The translations under genes were made by a program, and so were the position numbers. DNA of 64,000 nt from Ligustrum vulgare (Eukaryota > Streptophyta > Magnoliopsida > Lamiales > Oleaceae), in contig OY743172.1 of assembly GCA_963555705.1 (NCBI GenBank), positions 26,225,446 to 26,289,445 of the forward strand, given 5' to 3'. Below, piece by piece: positions 48,940 to 60,700 of the stretch. The notes beneath the pieces were generated by a model. It saw only the letters and a list, made by a program, of their open reading frames with translations. It was not told where the DNA came from and made no database searches. Every line of letters starts with the position of its first letter. Within the stretch, counting starts at the first letter, position 1.

Positions 48940-48951
48940 GCTCTGATACAA
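48940..48951 (-). promoter_or_regulatory. pararetrovirus tRNA-Met primer-binding site
   Basis: On the minus strand TTGTATCAGAGC matches 10 of 12 bases of TGGTATCAGAGC, the site complementary to plant initiator tRNA-Met used by Caulimoviridae. An ATG begins four bases downstream (48936). Confidence 0.75.
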
Positions 48952-48990
48952 AATTGAGAGGGTGCTACTATAAGCTAACACGAACAAAAA

Positions 48991-50188
48991 TTAAATAAAG
49001 TCATACATTAAAATCGTTTTGAAATTTTCCATACTTTAAAGTTTGAAATATAAAGCTTTGAGGACTTAAATGTTAAATTATATAAAATGGGTATTTTAGT
49101 AAATGCCTTCTGTATGGTAATCCATAGGTTCCTTTATGTACAAATAGAGAAATTCAAAATTATATGTGACCCTATATTCTAAATTCCAATTTTAAAAAGT
49201 ATAAATAAATTATTTTACAATTCAAGTGTCATGTCAATCTATATATTGGTTCATTTGGCGGTTGAAATAAATAGAATTTGATTTTTAATGTGTATTATTT
49301 AAATTTTCTAGAAAAAATGTGTGGTTAAAAATTGGAGGGAAAAAATGTATGTGGTTAAAAGGTGATTTGAAAAATTATATAATTTATAAATTTATTTATA
49401 AACCAATTTTTGGTGTTTACCAAACACATGTTTAATTACATTTTTTTAATGTATGTGAAAAAGAAACAAATACATCTTCACGGACGGATGAATGAAGTAT
49501 TCGAAATTGGTTTAGTGCCCACATTGAGCCAATTTTTTGGCACCCACTATGGGTATGATGTTGCCATGTGTCCCAAAAAATATATAATGGAACACGTGAC
49601 AAAATCACAAACACAGTGTGCACATTTTATGGTACCCTATGTAGACATTTTATAGGTTAATCACCGAGGGCTGTGGGAGAAACTTGATAATTTACTGACT
49701 AGTTGATGATCCCATGACCAAGCTATATAAGATTTATTGTCCCAAATAAAACTCAATTCAAAGAAATTACCCTTTGAGAAGGTTCCTGACCTTAACCCTC
49801 ACATTACTGGATTTTAGATTTTTGGACTAACTTCTTAAATGATATCTTCTCTCCGAAACCAGAAATTAAGTCTCCATTATTTTTTTGTGTGTGTCTGTTC
49901 GATAGCTTTGGTATAGCAATCTGTGTATGCAATTATCTAGGAAGCGCATTTGATTGATTTATAGGTGGTCCATTGCCAAGACAAGTGCTGTGATGACGAG
50001 AAATCAAGCGCTACAGTAAAAAACTATATGATAAATCTGCTAGAAGATACAATCTATGCTCTTTTTAGTCATTTTGAGCGTTGATGGTTACACAAAGCCT
50101 ATTCACTGATCTTATTTGGTCAGTAGCTGTCTCCTTTCTGTAAGGCGGGGTACCCAATAACAAATTCATATGTTGTTACTGTCCACTT
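48991..50188. other. intergenic DNA, no gene recognised
   Basis: AT-rich. 49300-49435 carries MITE-type words (GTGTGGTTAAAAATTGGAG, TTTATAAACCAA, GTTTACCAAACAC) but only one end is clear. The frame at 49410-49655 has no recognisable domain. Confidence 0.5.
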
Positions 50189-50190
50189 AA

Positions 50191-50530
50191 GTCTCCGTTT
50201 AGCAAATTTATAAATTATTTATTTATAAAGAGGAATAGTAGTGGATCCCACAGAATGTATGGATTATAAATGAGTAATAGTTATGAATGTATGATTGAAA
50301 TTGATGTTTGACTTTGACTAAGCCTATGTTTTTGACTCTCATTTTTTCGAACCTATTTTTTTCTCATACTTATTTTCAACCACACATTCACAAAATAAAA
50401 TATTCTATGATCATTAGCGTTCCCCATATTTTTTAACCACATTCTCCAAAACATCACATTCTCATTATAATGTACATCAAACAGAGACTAAATTTATGAA
50501 CAATTTATAAATTGGCAACCATACAGAGGC
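50191..50530. mobile_element. Tourist-like MITE, 340 bp
   Basis: TAA at 50188-50190 and 50531-50533. Ends GTCTCCGTTTAGCAAATTTATAAA and, in reverse complement, GCCTCTGTATGGTTGCCAATTTATAAA share both terminal and subterminal blocks. A second CAAACAGAGACTAA word at about 50475 suggests a partial duplication of one end. Confidence 0.65.
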
Positions 50531-51208
50531 TAATTAACTTTGCCTTGTATGGATGTCATGATATCTTTCTCACATGTACCATAAAAATAACCTACCAACT
50601 GTGTTTATGTTAATTTTGTGCTGGTTCCTTGAGAGGATATTTATAATCACTTTAAGCTGTCTCTAGCACTAGAATGTTAAGCCATGGCGCTGACCATTTT
50701 CTAAAGCCGAGCAATATGTTTTCACCTAATACTCTGTGCTAGCTCTTGTGAGAAGCACCCGTTTTAAGGCAATCATTGTACGTGCTGAAAATTATGGATT
50801 CAACAGCTTGGGGATTCTGGATTTCTTGTTAGCATTTGAAATTTTTGCTTTTTTGTACTTATTTTAGATATATATTATTGTAGTCAATGTTTCATCCTCG
50901 TCCGGATGCCAAAAAACGCGCCTACGACATTTTGAAGTGGTGAGATTTGAAAGTTTTATGTGGTACTCCATTCTTGAACTAGAACTAGAATAGTATATCA
51001 CAAGATTTTACTTGGACATAGAAAATCCACGAAATTTATGAAGCTTTGGTTCAATTTTTTGCTAATTGTCTGTCTCTGTCATCATGTTACTAAGGTGTTT
51101 TCCAAAACATTTGTGAAGTTACATGCTGGAGGGTTGTGGAGCAGGAGGATGGGTTCAAATTTCCATGTGTTGAGACATCTCTCATCGATGTATTTTAGAA
51201 ACCATTGA

Positions 51209-51393
51209 GGCTGTGTTCGGTAGCAGTTCCAAGAGATTTGGAATTATAATGTTGATTTATTTGAGTTTTTTAGGTAAGATGTGTGGTTAAAAATTGGAGA
51301 GAAAAAATGTGTGAGATTAAAAAGTGATTTGAAAAATTCCGTAAATTAATTTAAGCAATCATTGTCATTTTAAATTGATAGCCGAACGGACCC
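51209..51393. mobile_element. MITE with GGxCYGTTCGGYAGC ends, 185 bp
   Basis: Left GGCTGTGTTCGGTAGC and right, in reverse complement, GGGTCCGTTCGGCTATC. Internal GTGTGGTTAAAAATTGGAGAG resembles the element at 17299-17551. Flanking trinucleotides TGA/TCA do not match, so the exact ends are uncertain. Confidence 0.5.
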
Positions 51394-51860
51394 TCAGTTG
51401 GACTTTTAATTTTACTCTGGGATTGGAAGTTCCAAAACATATCATAAGATATTTCATGTTTGCCAAATTAAGAAAAATGGCGCTGCCTAAGCCAAATATT
51501 ATAAGAGGATGCACGTACGTAAAGATGAGCCGCGAGGCACGTTTGGAATGATTTTTGATAAGTAAAATGTTATTTGTAAGATTTGAAAGTTCCTATTGAT
51601 CTATTTAACAATTTTTTTTTTTTTTAAATTACTTTCATCATTTAGAACTTAGAAGATCTTTTAGATCAAATTGATCCAGTGTAGCTGCTTTTAAAAGTAC
51701 TTTTGACTTTTGAGTTAAAAGTACTTTTAGATATTAGTTTTTGAATAAAAATTAATAAAACTTTTTTACAAGAAACAAAAGTTCAAAGTAAAAGTTTTGC
51801 CAAGCATGTCCTTTAGGAGTTAATTGTTCCAAACACCTAGTATTTTGCGCTATATCTTGG

Positions 51861-52770
51861 TGTCACGCGGTGAAAATGCTTATCTCCCCATTCGGTTTAA
51901 CAAGTCGACAACAGTTAGGCGGTTGACCTATTTTACTATGAAGTGCTCTAATGATATAATCATATTGCAGGTATTTCCCTTACATCCTACACATCAGCGT
52001 GCGTGTGTGCCAGTTGTTCTGCCTTACTGGCCAATGAATGAGAGGTAAGTTACCTAGATGCGAGAAATCTTGAGAGTTAAACCTGCGATACGTGAAAGTT
52101 GGTATTAGAGCAGGACAGCTTGAATGCGTTGTTGGACTTGTGGAGATCAATGACATGAATTATCGCGGAACACGAAGAAGGAAGTTATGGGGAAGATGTG
52201 TGTGCTGGGCAGCGTTGCGCGATTGCCTTTCAGGGAGTTTGGTGGAGCGCATTTTGCAGGGCCCTCGAGAATGTAGTGGGTATGTGCTTCGACATGTGCT
52301 GGAGGCGCTGTGGTTGGAGGCCGTCCACCGAAGAACTACTGCTTATGGAAGATGGTGAAGGTTGGTGTTAGAGGTGGTACAATGGGCAAGTGTGAGAATA
52401 CCACCATGTGGATGCTCGTTCATGAGGGGATGGTGACGTTTGATCCTGTAATTGAGGAGTACGTGTTGATGCGAAACTCACTTCGTGCTACGAGGACGTA
52501 AGTGGATTCGAATGAGGGAGAATGTCAAGTAGTGAAAATGTTTATTTCCCCATTCGGTTCCGCAAGTATGCAACAGCTGGCGGTTGGCCTATTTTACCAT
52601 GAAGTACTATAATAATATGATCATATTGCAGGTATTTCCCTTACATCCTACCCATCAGTGTGCGTGTGTGTCAGTTGTTCTGCCTTGCCGGCTAATGAAT
52701 GAGAGATAAACTACCTAGATGCGAGAAACCTCGGAAGCATTACCTGCGATCCGTGAAACTTGGGTTATGT
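51861..52770 (+). mobile_element. TRIM: miniature LTR retrotransposon
   Basis: Two direct repeats of about 238 bp (51861-52099 and 52523-52760) begin TGTCA[CA]G[CT][GA]GTGAAAATG. The first is followed at 52100 by TGGTATTAGAGC, one mismatch from the tRNA-Met primer-binding site. The second is preceded by a purine tract (GAATGAGGGAGAA, 52510-52522). CTTGG lies directly before the first repeat and near 52771-52775 after the second, a likely target-site copy. The 420-bp inside has frames (52092-52358) but no known domain. All these traits define non-autonomous TRIMs. Confidence 0.75.
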
Positions 52771-52775
52771 CTTGG

Positions 52776-53562
52776 TTTACCCATTCAAATTCAAGATGCT
52801 TCTTAAAAATCACTCAACTTTGGTATTTTGCTTTCTTTTGCCCACCCAAACGGTTTTCATCCATCCTTCTGCCTACGTGGAGGAAACTTTGCTGATGTGG
52901 ACGTTAATTTTACCAAATGTTCGAATAAATTGTCTGAAAACCCACTTTGCAATTAGCTTGGGATTTTCTTAGCAATTTTAGCTTAATTAGTGTAGTTGAG
53001 TTAAATTTAAATTTGTTGATTTTTTTTACGTACAAAATGTAAAACTAAAACAAGCTTACGAGGCATATTTACATTTAAAAAGAAACCGCTTCAAGAATTT
53101 GTGATTTTTGGCAAACTGATTATTGACCCACTTTAGCATCCACAAACAAAAGCATATTGGGACATTTGAATCCAAACAGGCACGTGACGTCTTTGTCATG
53201 TTAGATTTAAAATAGAAACTTTGGAGTTTGATGGCATATTAGAGGAAGAATTGATTGATTGGCCTATGTGGTGGAAAAGACTCTTGATTTCATGGACGTG
53301 TCCGACCATGGAAAATGCTTATTGAAGAAGGGCTTTCACTATCATTTTTATAGTGAGGACCTGTATACACTATACAAACTCCTGTACTTATAGTATTTCC
53401 TCCTAACAATAAGCGAATATGGGCAATAGTGGCAAAATACGTAAAATTGATATGGAAATGATCAAAAAATAAATGATTGTTGGGTTAAATTTTGCAAGCA
53501 TACGCATGTAGCCTTTTCCCCTTAATTACACGAGAGCGTTGCAAAAACTTGCATCATAGTTC
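52776..53562. other. intergenic DNA, no gene recognised
   Basis: AT-rich single-copy-looking sequence. No open frame above 70 codons with protein-like character, and no clear repeat termini. Confidence 0.5.
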
Positions 53563-53918
53563 TCATTCAGTGGAGGTGTATTTGTTAGAGTTTATCAATT
53601 GTTGTTGAAAAATAAAATAATTAAAAAGAGCAACTAGTTCAAGGTATTTTGGGGGGATTAAGATTACATTTGCAAGATGCATTAAATCTTTTGGCTCCTT
53701 TGACGGTGTTGGAGGCTCATCAAAGGGCATTGCAAGTTGATAAAAATGTGACAAACTTGTGGTGTTGGATTAGGAAATTTACTGCCAAGAAGTGAAGGAT
53801 AATCTGCACCCTCTACCACATAAGCCTTATCACATTCCAATAAGGGTGTGTCAAGTGGGGAGTTGTGGTTACCATCTTTCTTGTGGAGAGCAAGGATAAA
53901 ATCAAGAGGATTATGCAT
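53563..53918 (-). pseudogene. unrecognised protein-like fragment with a frameshift
   Basis: Two overlapping minus frames (53918-53682 and 53754-53563) give protein-like sequence (CDKAYVVEGADYPSLLGSKF, then MPFDEPPTPSKEPKDLMHL). They appear to continue each other across a one-base shift near 53745. Composition is unlike the AT-rich surroundings. I do not recognise the family; it could be an exon relic or part of a mobile element. Confidence 0.3.
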
Positions 53919-53934
53919 GTCTTAGCCCTTGTTT

Positions 53935-54096
53935 GGCATCCATTATAATTCAACACATTTTTCTCTCTTCCTTTCAATCATGCATTTTTCAATACATTTT
54001 TTTCTCGTACTTTTTAATCATACATTCTTCAAAAAATCACTATTCAAAAATACATTTTTTCCAGAAAAATTATTTTAATTGGGATCAAACGAGGGC
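53935..54096. mobile_element. Tourist-like MITE, 162 bp
   Basis: TTA at 53932-53934 and 54097-54099. Terminal inverted repeats GCCCTTGTTTGGCATCC and GCCCTCGTTTGATCCC. AT-rich, non-coding. Confidence 0.75.
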
Positions 54097-55190
54097 TTAA
54101 TGCAAAAATAAACTTATTTTCTATGTTTTGAATTCTTAATTTCGTCACTTTTTTTGAGTTTTTATCACTTTCAATTTATAGAATGTTATGTTCCTAAAAC
54201 GAAGTTATTTTCTATGTTTGGTTAATAGAAGAAAAACATGTCATAAAAGTATTTTGTATCGATTCAAAAAAAAAAAAAAAAAAAGAGTATTTTGTAGATT
54301 CCCCTTTTATGTAAAATAAAATATCTTACAACATCGCTGTTGCAAAAGGCACTTTTAAACAACACTCAGACATCTTTATTTTACCTTTTTTTTTCTTCTC
54401 ATTTTTTCAATTTTTATTTATTTTTTGCATGTCAATAGTTGGAAATTTTAAAAAGATAAAATAAAGTAAATGAAAGACTCCACATGCAGAGAGTTAAATC
54501 CACTATTGATTTTGAAAAATTTAAAAGTCCATTAAAGCCTAGTTTCAAGATTCACTCTAGTAGTCCATATTTCTGCATGGTTATCGTAAATTCAAATTAT
54601 TAAAGAAGCAATTTGCTGCCAGCATATAACGCTTTGGCGAGCGAAGCATTTTCCTTTTCGAGCAACACTATAGTCACAATGTAGTTAACCATCTCAATAA
54701 CAATCTTCTCACATGTCGGGGTGAGACCACTCAAATGGAAGTGACCCCACTCACCCAGTGGTGGATCCACCATTAGACGAGGTAGCGCGACTGTGCTACC
54801 TGGTCGTCGATGGACCGTCACTGGTGCCGAGTGTGGTGCTGCACAGAGATATCCCAATTTTCTTTTTTTTTGCCCAAATAACTGTCCAAGCCTAAGCTCA
54901 GCAGATACCAATCCAGATACAATCCTTATCAAGCATGAAATTGGTCCAATTTGCAAGAGTTTCAACCCAAGCCAAATCCCTAAATCCCTTCCCGATTCTG
55001 ACTCTCAACCCTTCCACGATCGTCGCTACAGCCTCCAAGCTAGTAGCAGCGTTGTCGTCGTCGACTCGTCGCCGTTCGCTTCACGTGCACCGGTGCACGT
55101 CGTCGTCGCTGCTCCACAGTCTCCACTCCAGTGCCTCTTGGTTTGTTCAATTGTTCAGACGTTAAAATGCAACTCTGTTGTTGTTAATTG

Positions 55191-55191
<1 letters not shown>

Positions 55192-55245
<54 letters not shown>
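55192..55245. repeat. (TA)n microsatellite
   Basis: About 27 uninterrupted TA units inside the hAT element. Confidence 0.95.
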
Positions 55246-55248
<3 letters not shown>

Positions 55249-55546
55249 TTATTTTCAGATTTTATAATGTGATGTGAATGTCTAAGTTTTAAACATTTTA
55301 ATCAGTAATATTGATGTTTGATTTCTCAATTTTTTGGTTAGATTACTCGGCTGTCCGTTACCCATTGTCATTCCCCAATTTTTGATCCATTTGTGATTTC
55401 TCATTTCAATTATCAGGTAATGCGGTTAAACCTTGATTCGTTATAATTGATTTGAGAATTATGCATTAATGTTACATTTAAGTTTTTGCAATGTGGTTAG
55501 ATTTGTGATTATTGAGATGAAAATATGATTTGATTTGTTAATTGTT

Positions 55547-55859
55547 TTTTTTTTTTGAAAATAAAGAATAATTTCATTTCACAAAATCTAAGAACTGCCC
55601 TCCTTCACGAGCCACGCTGAGAGAAAGAAGGGCAAACAATCAGACCAAAAATAATCAAAACTAGAGAGAATAGCAAAACTAGCAAAATTGTGGGCAATCA
55701 CATTCCTATCTCTAGACACGTGACAGCACGAACCACAATTGCCAACTGAGAGAAGCTCTCGAATCCCCTGAATAAATGGGGTGATAGGTGCCAGAGGTTC
55801 CTCCCTTATTAAGCCAAGCACCACTTCCAAAGCATCGCTTTCAACTCGTTTAATAACAA
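55547..55859 (-). mobile_element. 5'-truncated LINE with RNase H C-terminus
   Basis: A 15-bp target-site duplication GATTTGTTAATTGTT flanks it (55532-55546 and 55860-55874). The left edge is a T-run, which is the poly(A) tail on the minus strand. The minus frame (55830-55588) ends an RNase H-like domain: IRELLSVGNCGSCCHVSRD, then RNVIAHNFASFA and a WSDCLPFF tail, typical of plant L1 C-termini. Truncated 5' end, tail and long duplication are hallmarks of target-primed reverse transcription. Confidence 0.85.
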
Positions 55860-56453
55860 GATTTGTTAATTGTTATTATTGATTTATAGGCTGTGATTTG
55901 TGAATTGAGATTTGATGAAAATATTTTATAAATGTGATTATTGATTTATAGGTTGTGAATTGAGATTTTGTGAAAATATTTGATTTGAGATAATTGATTT
56001 ATAGATTATGGAATGTTTTTTCTAATCTAAACGAAAATCTCAACCTATTGGTTCTAGTTCTAGACTTCTAGTAGTCCTGTAATTGCTTCTAATAGACCAC
56101 ATGAATTAGTAGTTGACTTTGATAACACAAGGAAATTTTGCAATGAATTCAATATGAATGAACTTATGTCGAATTCAGGAAAACGGCCTCTAATCGAGTC
56201 ATATAATTTCATATATTTCATTACAACCTTTTATTTTATTTCTTTACCTATTTATTCCTTTTTAAATATTATTTCATTAAATAATATTCACAAACTCGCT
56301 ACTGCGAACGTTAACGTTCGTCGGTCAACAGTCAACGACCGACAGAGTCAACGGTCAACGCTCTAGCTGGAGTTCCCGACTTGATCCGTCACTGCACTCA
56401 TCACATGTGAGGGAATTGTTAATGAGATGGTTAATCACATTGTGATTCTAGCA

Positions 56454-57762
56454 AAATTCTTCCTTTCCTATGGTTGCAATCTTGAACTTATTTGGGGGCC
56501 AAAAAAATAAAATAATCAGGATTTTTGCCAGTGGAAGACAACGGTCCAATAGTCTCAAAAGCTATTGCTCGGGTTTTGGATCCCCGCCACCACACCCGAG
56601 CTTTAACATACCTCCGTTTGGTAATTAAAATAAACTGATTTATAAATCAGTCTATAAACTACACAATTTTTCAAACCATTTTTTAACCACGTACATTCTC
56701 TTTCCAATTTTCAATCACTACTTTTTACCACAAAATCATAAATAAATCAGTTTATAAATCAAACAGTACTACCAAATAAATTACAATCACAGAATAATTG
56801 GCCATGAGAAAAAGGGCAGCGGCAATCAATACCAACAATGACATGCAAAAACAAAAATGAGACCAAAATTATGGATTGTTGATTTGTCATAAAACAAACC
56901 ACGCTCCAGTCCTGTACGACTGAAACATTAGAAAGACGTCTGTAGCAGATATCCATTACAAGCAACATTACATTATAGACCTCGATACGATGCCAGACCT
57001 AACACATCTTTAGCACGGAAAAATTCCAAATCAAATACAGCTAAATGCAGATAACACGACTTCAGTTATCAAAGAAGAAACACAAAATCTTTCCCACCCC
57101 GACTCCCAATTCAGATTCCGCAGCATAATGAATTAGAAATAGGATCATCAATACAAATATTGCATTGATAAATAATCATACCCCAAAATGTGTATATGAC
57201 TTGAACTTGCCATACAAGTCAATGGATGTGAAGTTTGACACATTTACAGGCCTTTAGCTCATATTATAAAGAGTAAAACCAGAACATTTTTCCTCGTCTA
57301 AAGCATGCTAACTACAACTAGACCAATGTTTTTTTTTTTTTTTTTCATCATATAAAACAACTTCCAAATGTACAATCAACCAGAAAGATATAGGCAGGTC
57401 ATTCAAGAGAAGAGAAGAAAAAGAATGTGCCTCTGACCTATTAGGAAGGGCAGATCCATATAATGATTGAAAAACACTAGGAATTGCGGGGAACTAACCC
57501 TGATAAATAAAATAAAGTTAAATCTGCTCACCAATTAAAAGTAATGTCCCAGGTGGCAGCACACCGAGTCTGTAATGGTATCTGATAATTAGCTTTTTAC
57601 CATAGCAGATACTGAAGTAGCTTCTTCGTTGTTCAAATACAGATCAACTATGTAGCAATAACAAATCCCCACCCTTACTGAGGAATCTCTTCAAATGAGA
57701 TGCATCTGGTATTATAACTTCTTTCATGGAGTAATGTCCTCCAAATATGGTCGCGAACAGCT
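56454..57762. other. SIZ1 3' flank, including probable 3' UTR
   Basis: The part next to 57763 should be SIZ1 3' UTR (minus strand). At 56620-56770 a MITE-like inverted pair is visible (TCCGTTTGGTA on the left, AGTACTACCAAA on the right, with TTTATAAATCAG words inside). No further gene recognised. Confidence 0.5.
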
Positions 57763-60700
57763 TTACTCAGATTCTGAATCAATAGAAAGGAATAATCTTG
57801 GTCTTACAGAACGCCGTTGGCGAGGAAATGAAAAAGGACTATCAGATCTTTCCCCACTCGTCTTACCGGACTTCTTGTCATTCATACCAAGAAGCAAAGA
57901 AGCTGCAACAAAAATTTAAAGAAAACATGACTGCAATGATAGTCTTATGACATCTATGAAACATTTGTTAAATTATAGTGTTTGGTAAACTTGTTTATAA
58001 ACGTCACATTTCCCCAAATTACTTTTCAACCAAGCGCATTTTTCAAAACCACTTTTCAACGACACATTTTACCTCAAAAAGCTCAAATTCCTTGTTTATA
58101 AACAGTCGCCACCAAACAGAATATTAAACATAGTTGGAATGGATCTTTCAAGACAGTCCGAGGGATGAGAAAAAATTTGCACCATGAATTCTAGGAGGAT
58201 GCTGTGGGGTTTCAGTTCTCATTTGGTCAAAACTATATGGCTGGTTTTACATATTTTGTGTAGATTTGAAAAAAAAAATATATGAAGCCATGTGGAAATA
58301 AAAATTACTCATCAGTACACGTAGACGAAATTTACAGTGGTTTCGAAAAGAAATTTGGAAAAAGTGAGCTGATATTATGATTGGACAGAATATAACATTA
58401 TGTACCCGTGTCCGCCAATGAATCCAAGGCACCGTTCTTGGTCTGTAATTGATTCCCGGAGCTTAAAATATCTGAAGCTACAGGCTCACCAGGACCCCCT
58501 GCGCTGCCACCCCCAAGCCTGAGAGAAATCCAATCCTCACTACGAATACCATTTGAAACGTCTGGAAGATCTCTCGTATCAGCCTGTGCTGATGCATCAG
58601 ATGGCCTCGTGGGAAGAAATATTTTAAGCGAAGGATCATTACCACTAAATGCCAAAGGGTTGTCAACTAATCCATCATTTACATTAGTATGTTGAACAGA
58701 AGACTCGGGAACGATGGCAGCAGATCCCATGGGAGTCTCAGCAGTCAATGTGTAGCCATTAACTGAAGTTGGACAATTGATAGAACCCTGGTGCACATCA
58801 ACCAAGGCATCTGTTACATCTGCATCTGAACCAAATAACTGAAAACCAGGGGCACCTTGACTAACAGAAGGCAAAGACCACATATGCATCCCAAAATCAT
58901 CATCGTGAGCATTGAAAAGATCAATACCATTACCAAAGGCAGTAGGTTCTACTGGAAAAGAACCAGGAATTCCATGCTGGGAAGCAGGAAAAGTGATTCC
59001 ACCATTTTCCATGTGGTTGTTCTTGTAAACCACTCCAGAAGAAATTATAGGCTCATTCTCTTCTTCTGAATCGCTGAGGACAATTACTTCCTCAGGTACT
59101 GCAGGTGGATTTTGCTCATTAAATGCATAGCTTGGTTCCAAATTCAGGGAAATTGACTCCAGCTCAATGCCGTGGTTTGTGGCAAAATCAATGTTTTCTG
59201 CCCCATCCTGGTTGACACTGGCATCTTCACCATCTCTACCACTGCCAGTGGCACTGCTGCTCATAGGAATTATATTATGGTTGTTAACAAATTGTTCCCG
59301 TAATCTATTCGCAGACAATAGTTTCAACATATCATCAGATTTATTCAATTCCCAGCAACCATTTGGGTTTTTCTTCATTTCAAGTTTCAACCCAGCATGG
59401 CTATCAGAACCAACTTCCTGCTTAATCTTTTTAGGAAATTCTGGTTTGGGTTTAGATTCTCCTTCCATAGACTGACAGAGACTACCATCAGGCAAGTGCC
59501 ACAGCCCAAGTTCCCCGAGAGCCCTACGGTCACCTTCTGTCTTCGCACGCCAGGAGCCATCGGGCTTAACCTCAATCTCATTCACATCTTCTCCACAATT
59601 CTTAATCTGTAAAATATAACAAGTAAAATCAATATTTGCATGCATATATTGATGAGGGTGGGATAGGGGAATAGATCAATGCCATATGACATAATAAGCA
59701 ATACCTTGGATGTAATTCGGTTGAAATAAGGGTCTATGATGATTTTCTCCAGTGAATAATTCTTGAGACAAATAGGGCATTGCCACTGCATCCATGTAAG
59801 AGAAATTGAAAAAAATGAATTAATTTGACCATAAGACAATAGTGTGATATATGGCATATCAGTTGCATTGAAATAGACTATTTGAAAGAAAGACGAAACA
59901 TCTAATCTTCATCATATTTACTTGCCTTCCTAGACCTTTGGTTCATTTCCACAAATACTTCAAGATCAAAACAACCCATGTGGACACAGGGTTCAAATCT
60001 TCCAGCAATCTTCATTCTTAAACCACTCATCTGAATCATACAAACATGAGAATATAAATAAAAATTGGGAAAACCTGGAAACAAAGCAGTACTTTTGTAT
60101 CTGCGGTTAAAACAAGAAAGAAGGCAAGACTTTGAAATGGCAGTTGTGCACCAATATTTGACAAATATATAGTCTTAAACAATTAGACAGGTTGTTGCTT
60201 CTATTATGGAGACAAACTCTCAGCCAGATCCAGAACCCTATCTTTGACGAGGCATCTGAATTTCTAGAGCACAAAGAAGTGTTATTCTGCTTCCAATTAA
60301 AAATCTGGAAATCCGGATTTAAGTAATAGTAGTTATGATTATTAGCCATTAATGGAGATTTATTCGAACACATTGGATACTATTTTAATCATGAATTCAT
60401 AACTAGTTCTATCAGAGAAGCCAAACATCTACAATGAGGGCATGGTGCATTAAATGCAGACACCACAATTAATCTCACATTATAGTGTGTCCACATAAAA
60501 TGCCTTATTGTTTGAATATAAAAATTTTAAGACTTCTTACAGGACAACGAAGATTGACAGGAATGGAATCAGCGACAACTTCGATATCACTGTCACTATC
60601 AGCAGCATTTTCTGTGGTAGCCCCGCCACCAACACAACGACGAACGCGAGCAAGTGCATCCTCAAAACGCTCACCTTCGGACTCTTTGGGGATCATGTTG

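Larger units (their letters stand above)
41055..48990 (-). mobile_element. endogenous pararetrovirus copy B (Caulimoviridae), interrupted
   Basis: Minus-strand viral DNA from a tRNA-Met primer site (48940-48951) through small ORFs, a coat-protein core, a zinc knuckle, a 30K-type movement protein and two retropepsin-like domains to the first part of RT, where it ends near 41055. Gene order (coat before movement, then protease/RT) resembles cavemo- and solendoviruses. It overlaps copy A only in the protease/RT-start region, where the two clearly come from related viruses. Stops are frequent, and a solo LTR splits it at 43436-46422. Confidence 0.85.
54756..56394. mobile_element. non-autonomous hAT element, 1,639 bp
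   Basis: Starts CAGTGGTGGATCCA and, on the other strand, CAGTGACGGATCAA, matching Tip100-type hAT ends. Flanks CACTCACC (54748-54755) and CACTCATC (56395-56402) form an 8-bp target-site duplication with one change. No transposase is visible. A frame at 54793-55170 is Ser/Val-rich and unrecognised. The element contains a (TA)n tract and a LINE fragment. Confidence 0.8.
54663..56453. repeat. palindromic (foldback) sequence split by a hAT element
   Basis: Left arm 54663-54715 and right arm 56403-56453 are inverted copies: both read TCACAATGT[AG][GA]TTAACCATCTCA[AT]TAACAAT on opposite strands. They meet at the hAT target site. Joined, they would form a near-perfect hairpin of about 50-bp arms, probably a foldback MITE. 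Confidence 0.7.

Noticed and set aside
58857..59612. Plus-strand frames opposite the large SIZ1 exon
   Set aside because: Shadows of the minus-strand SIZ1 coding sequence.
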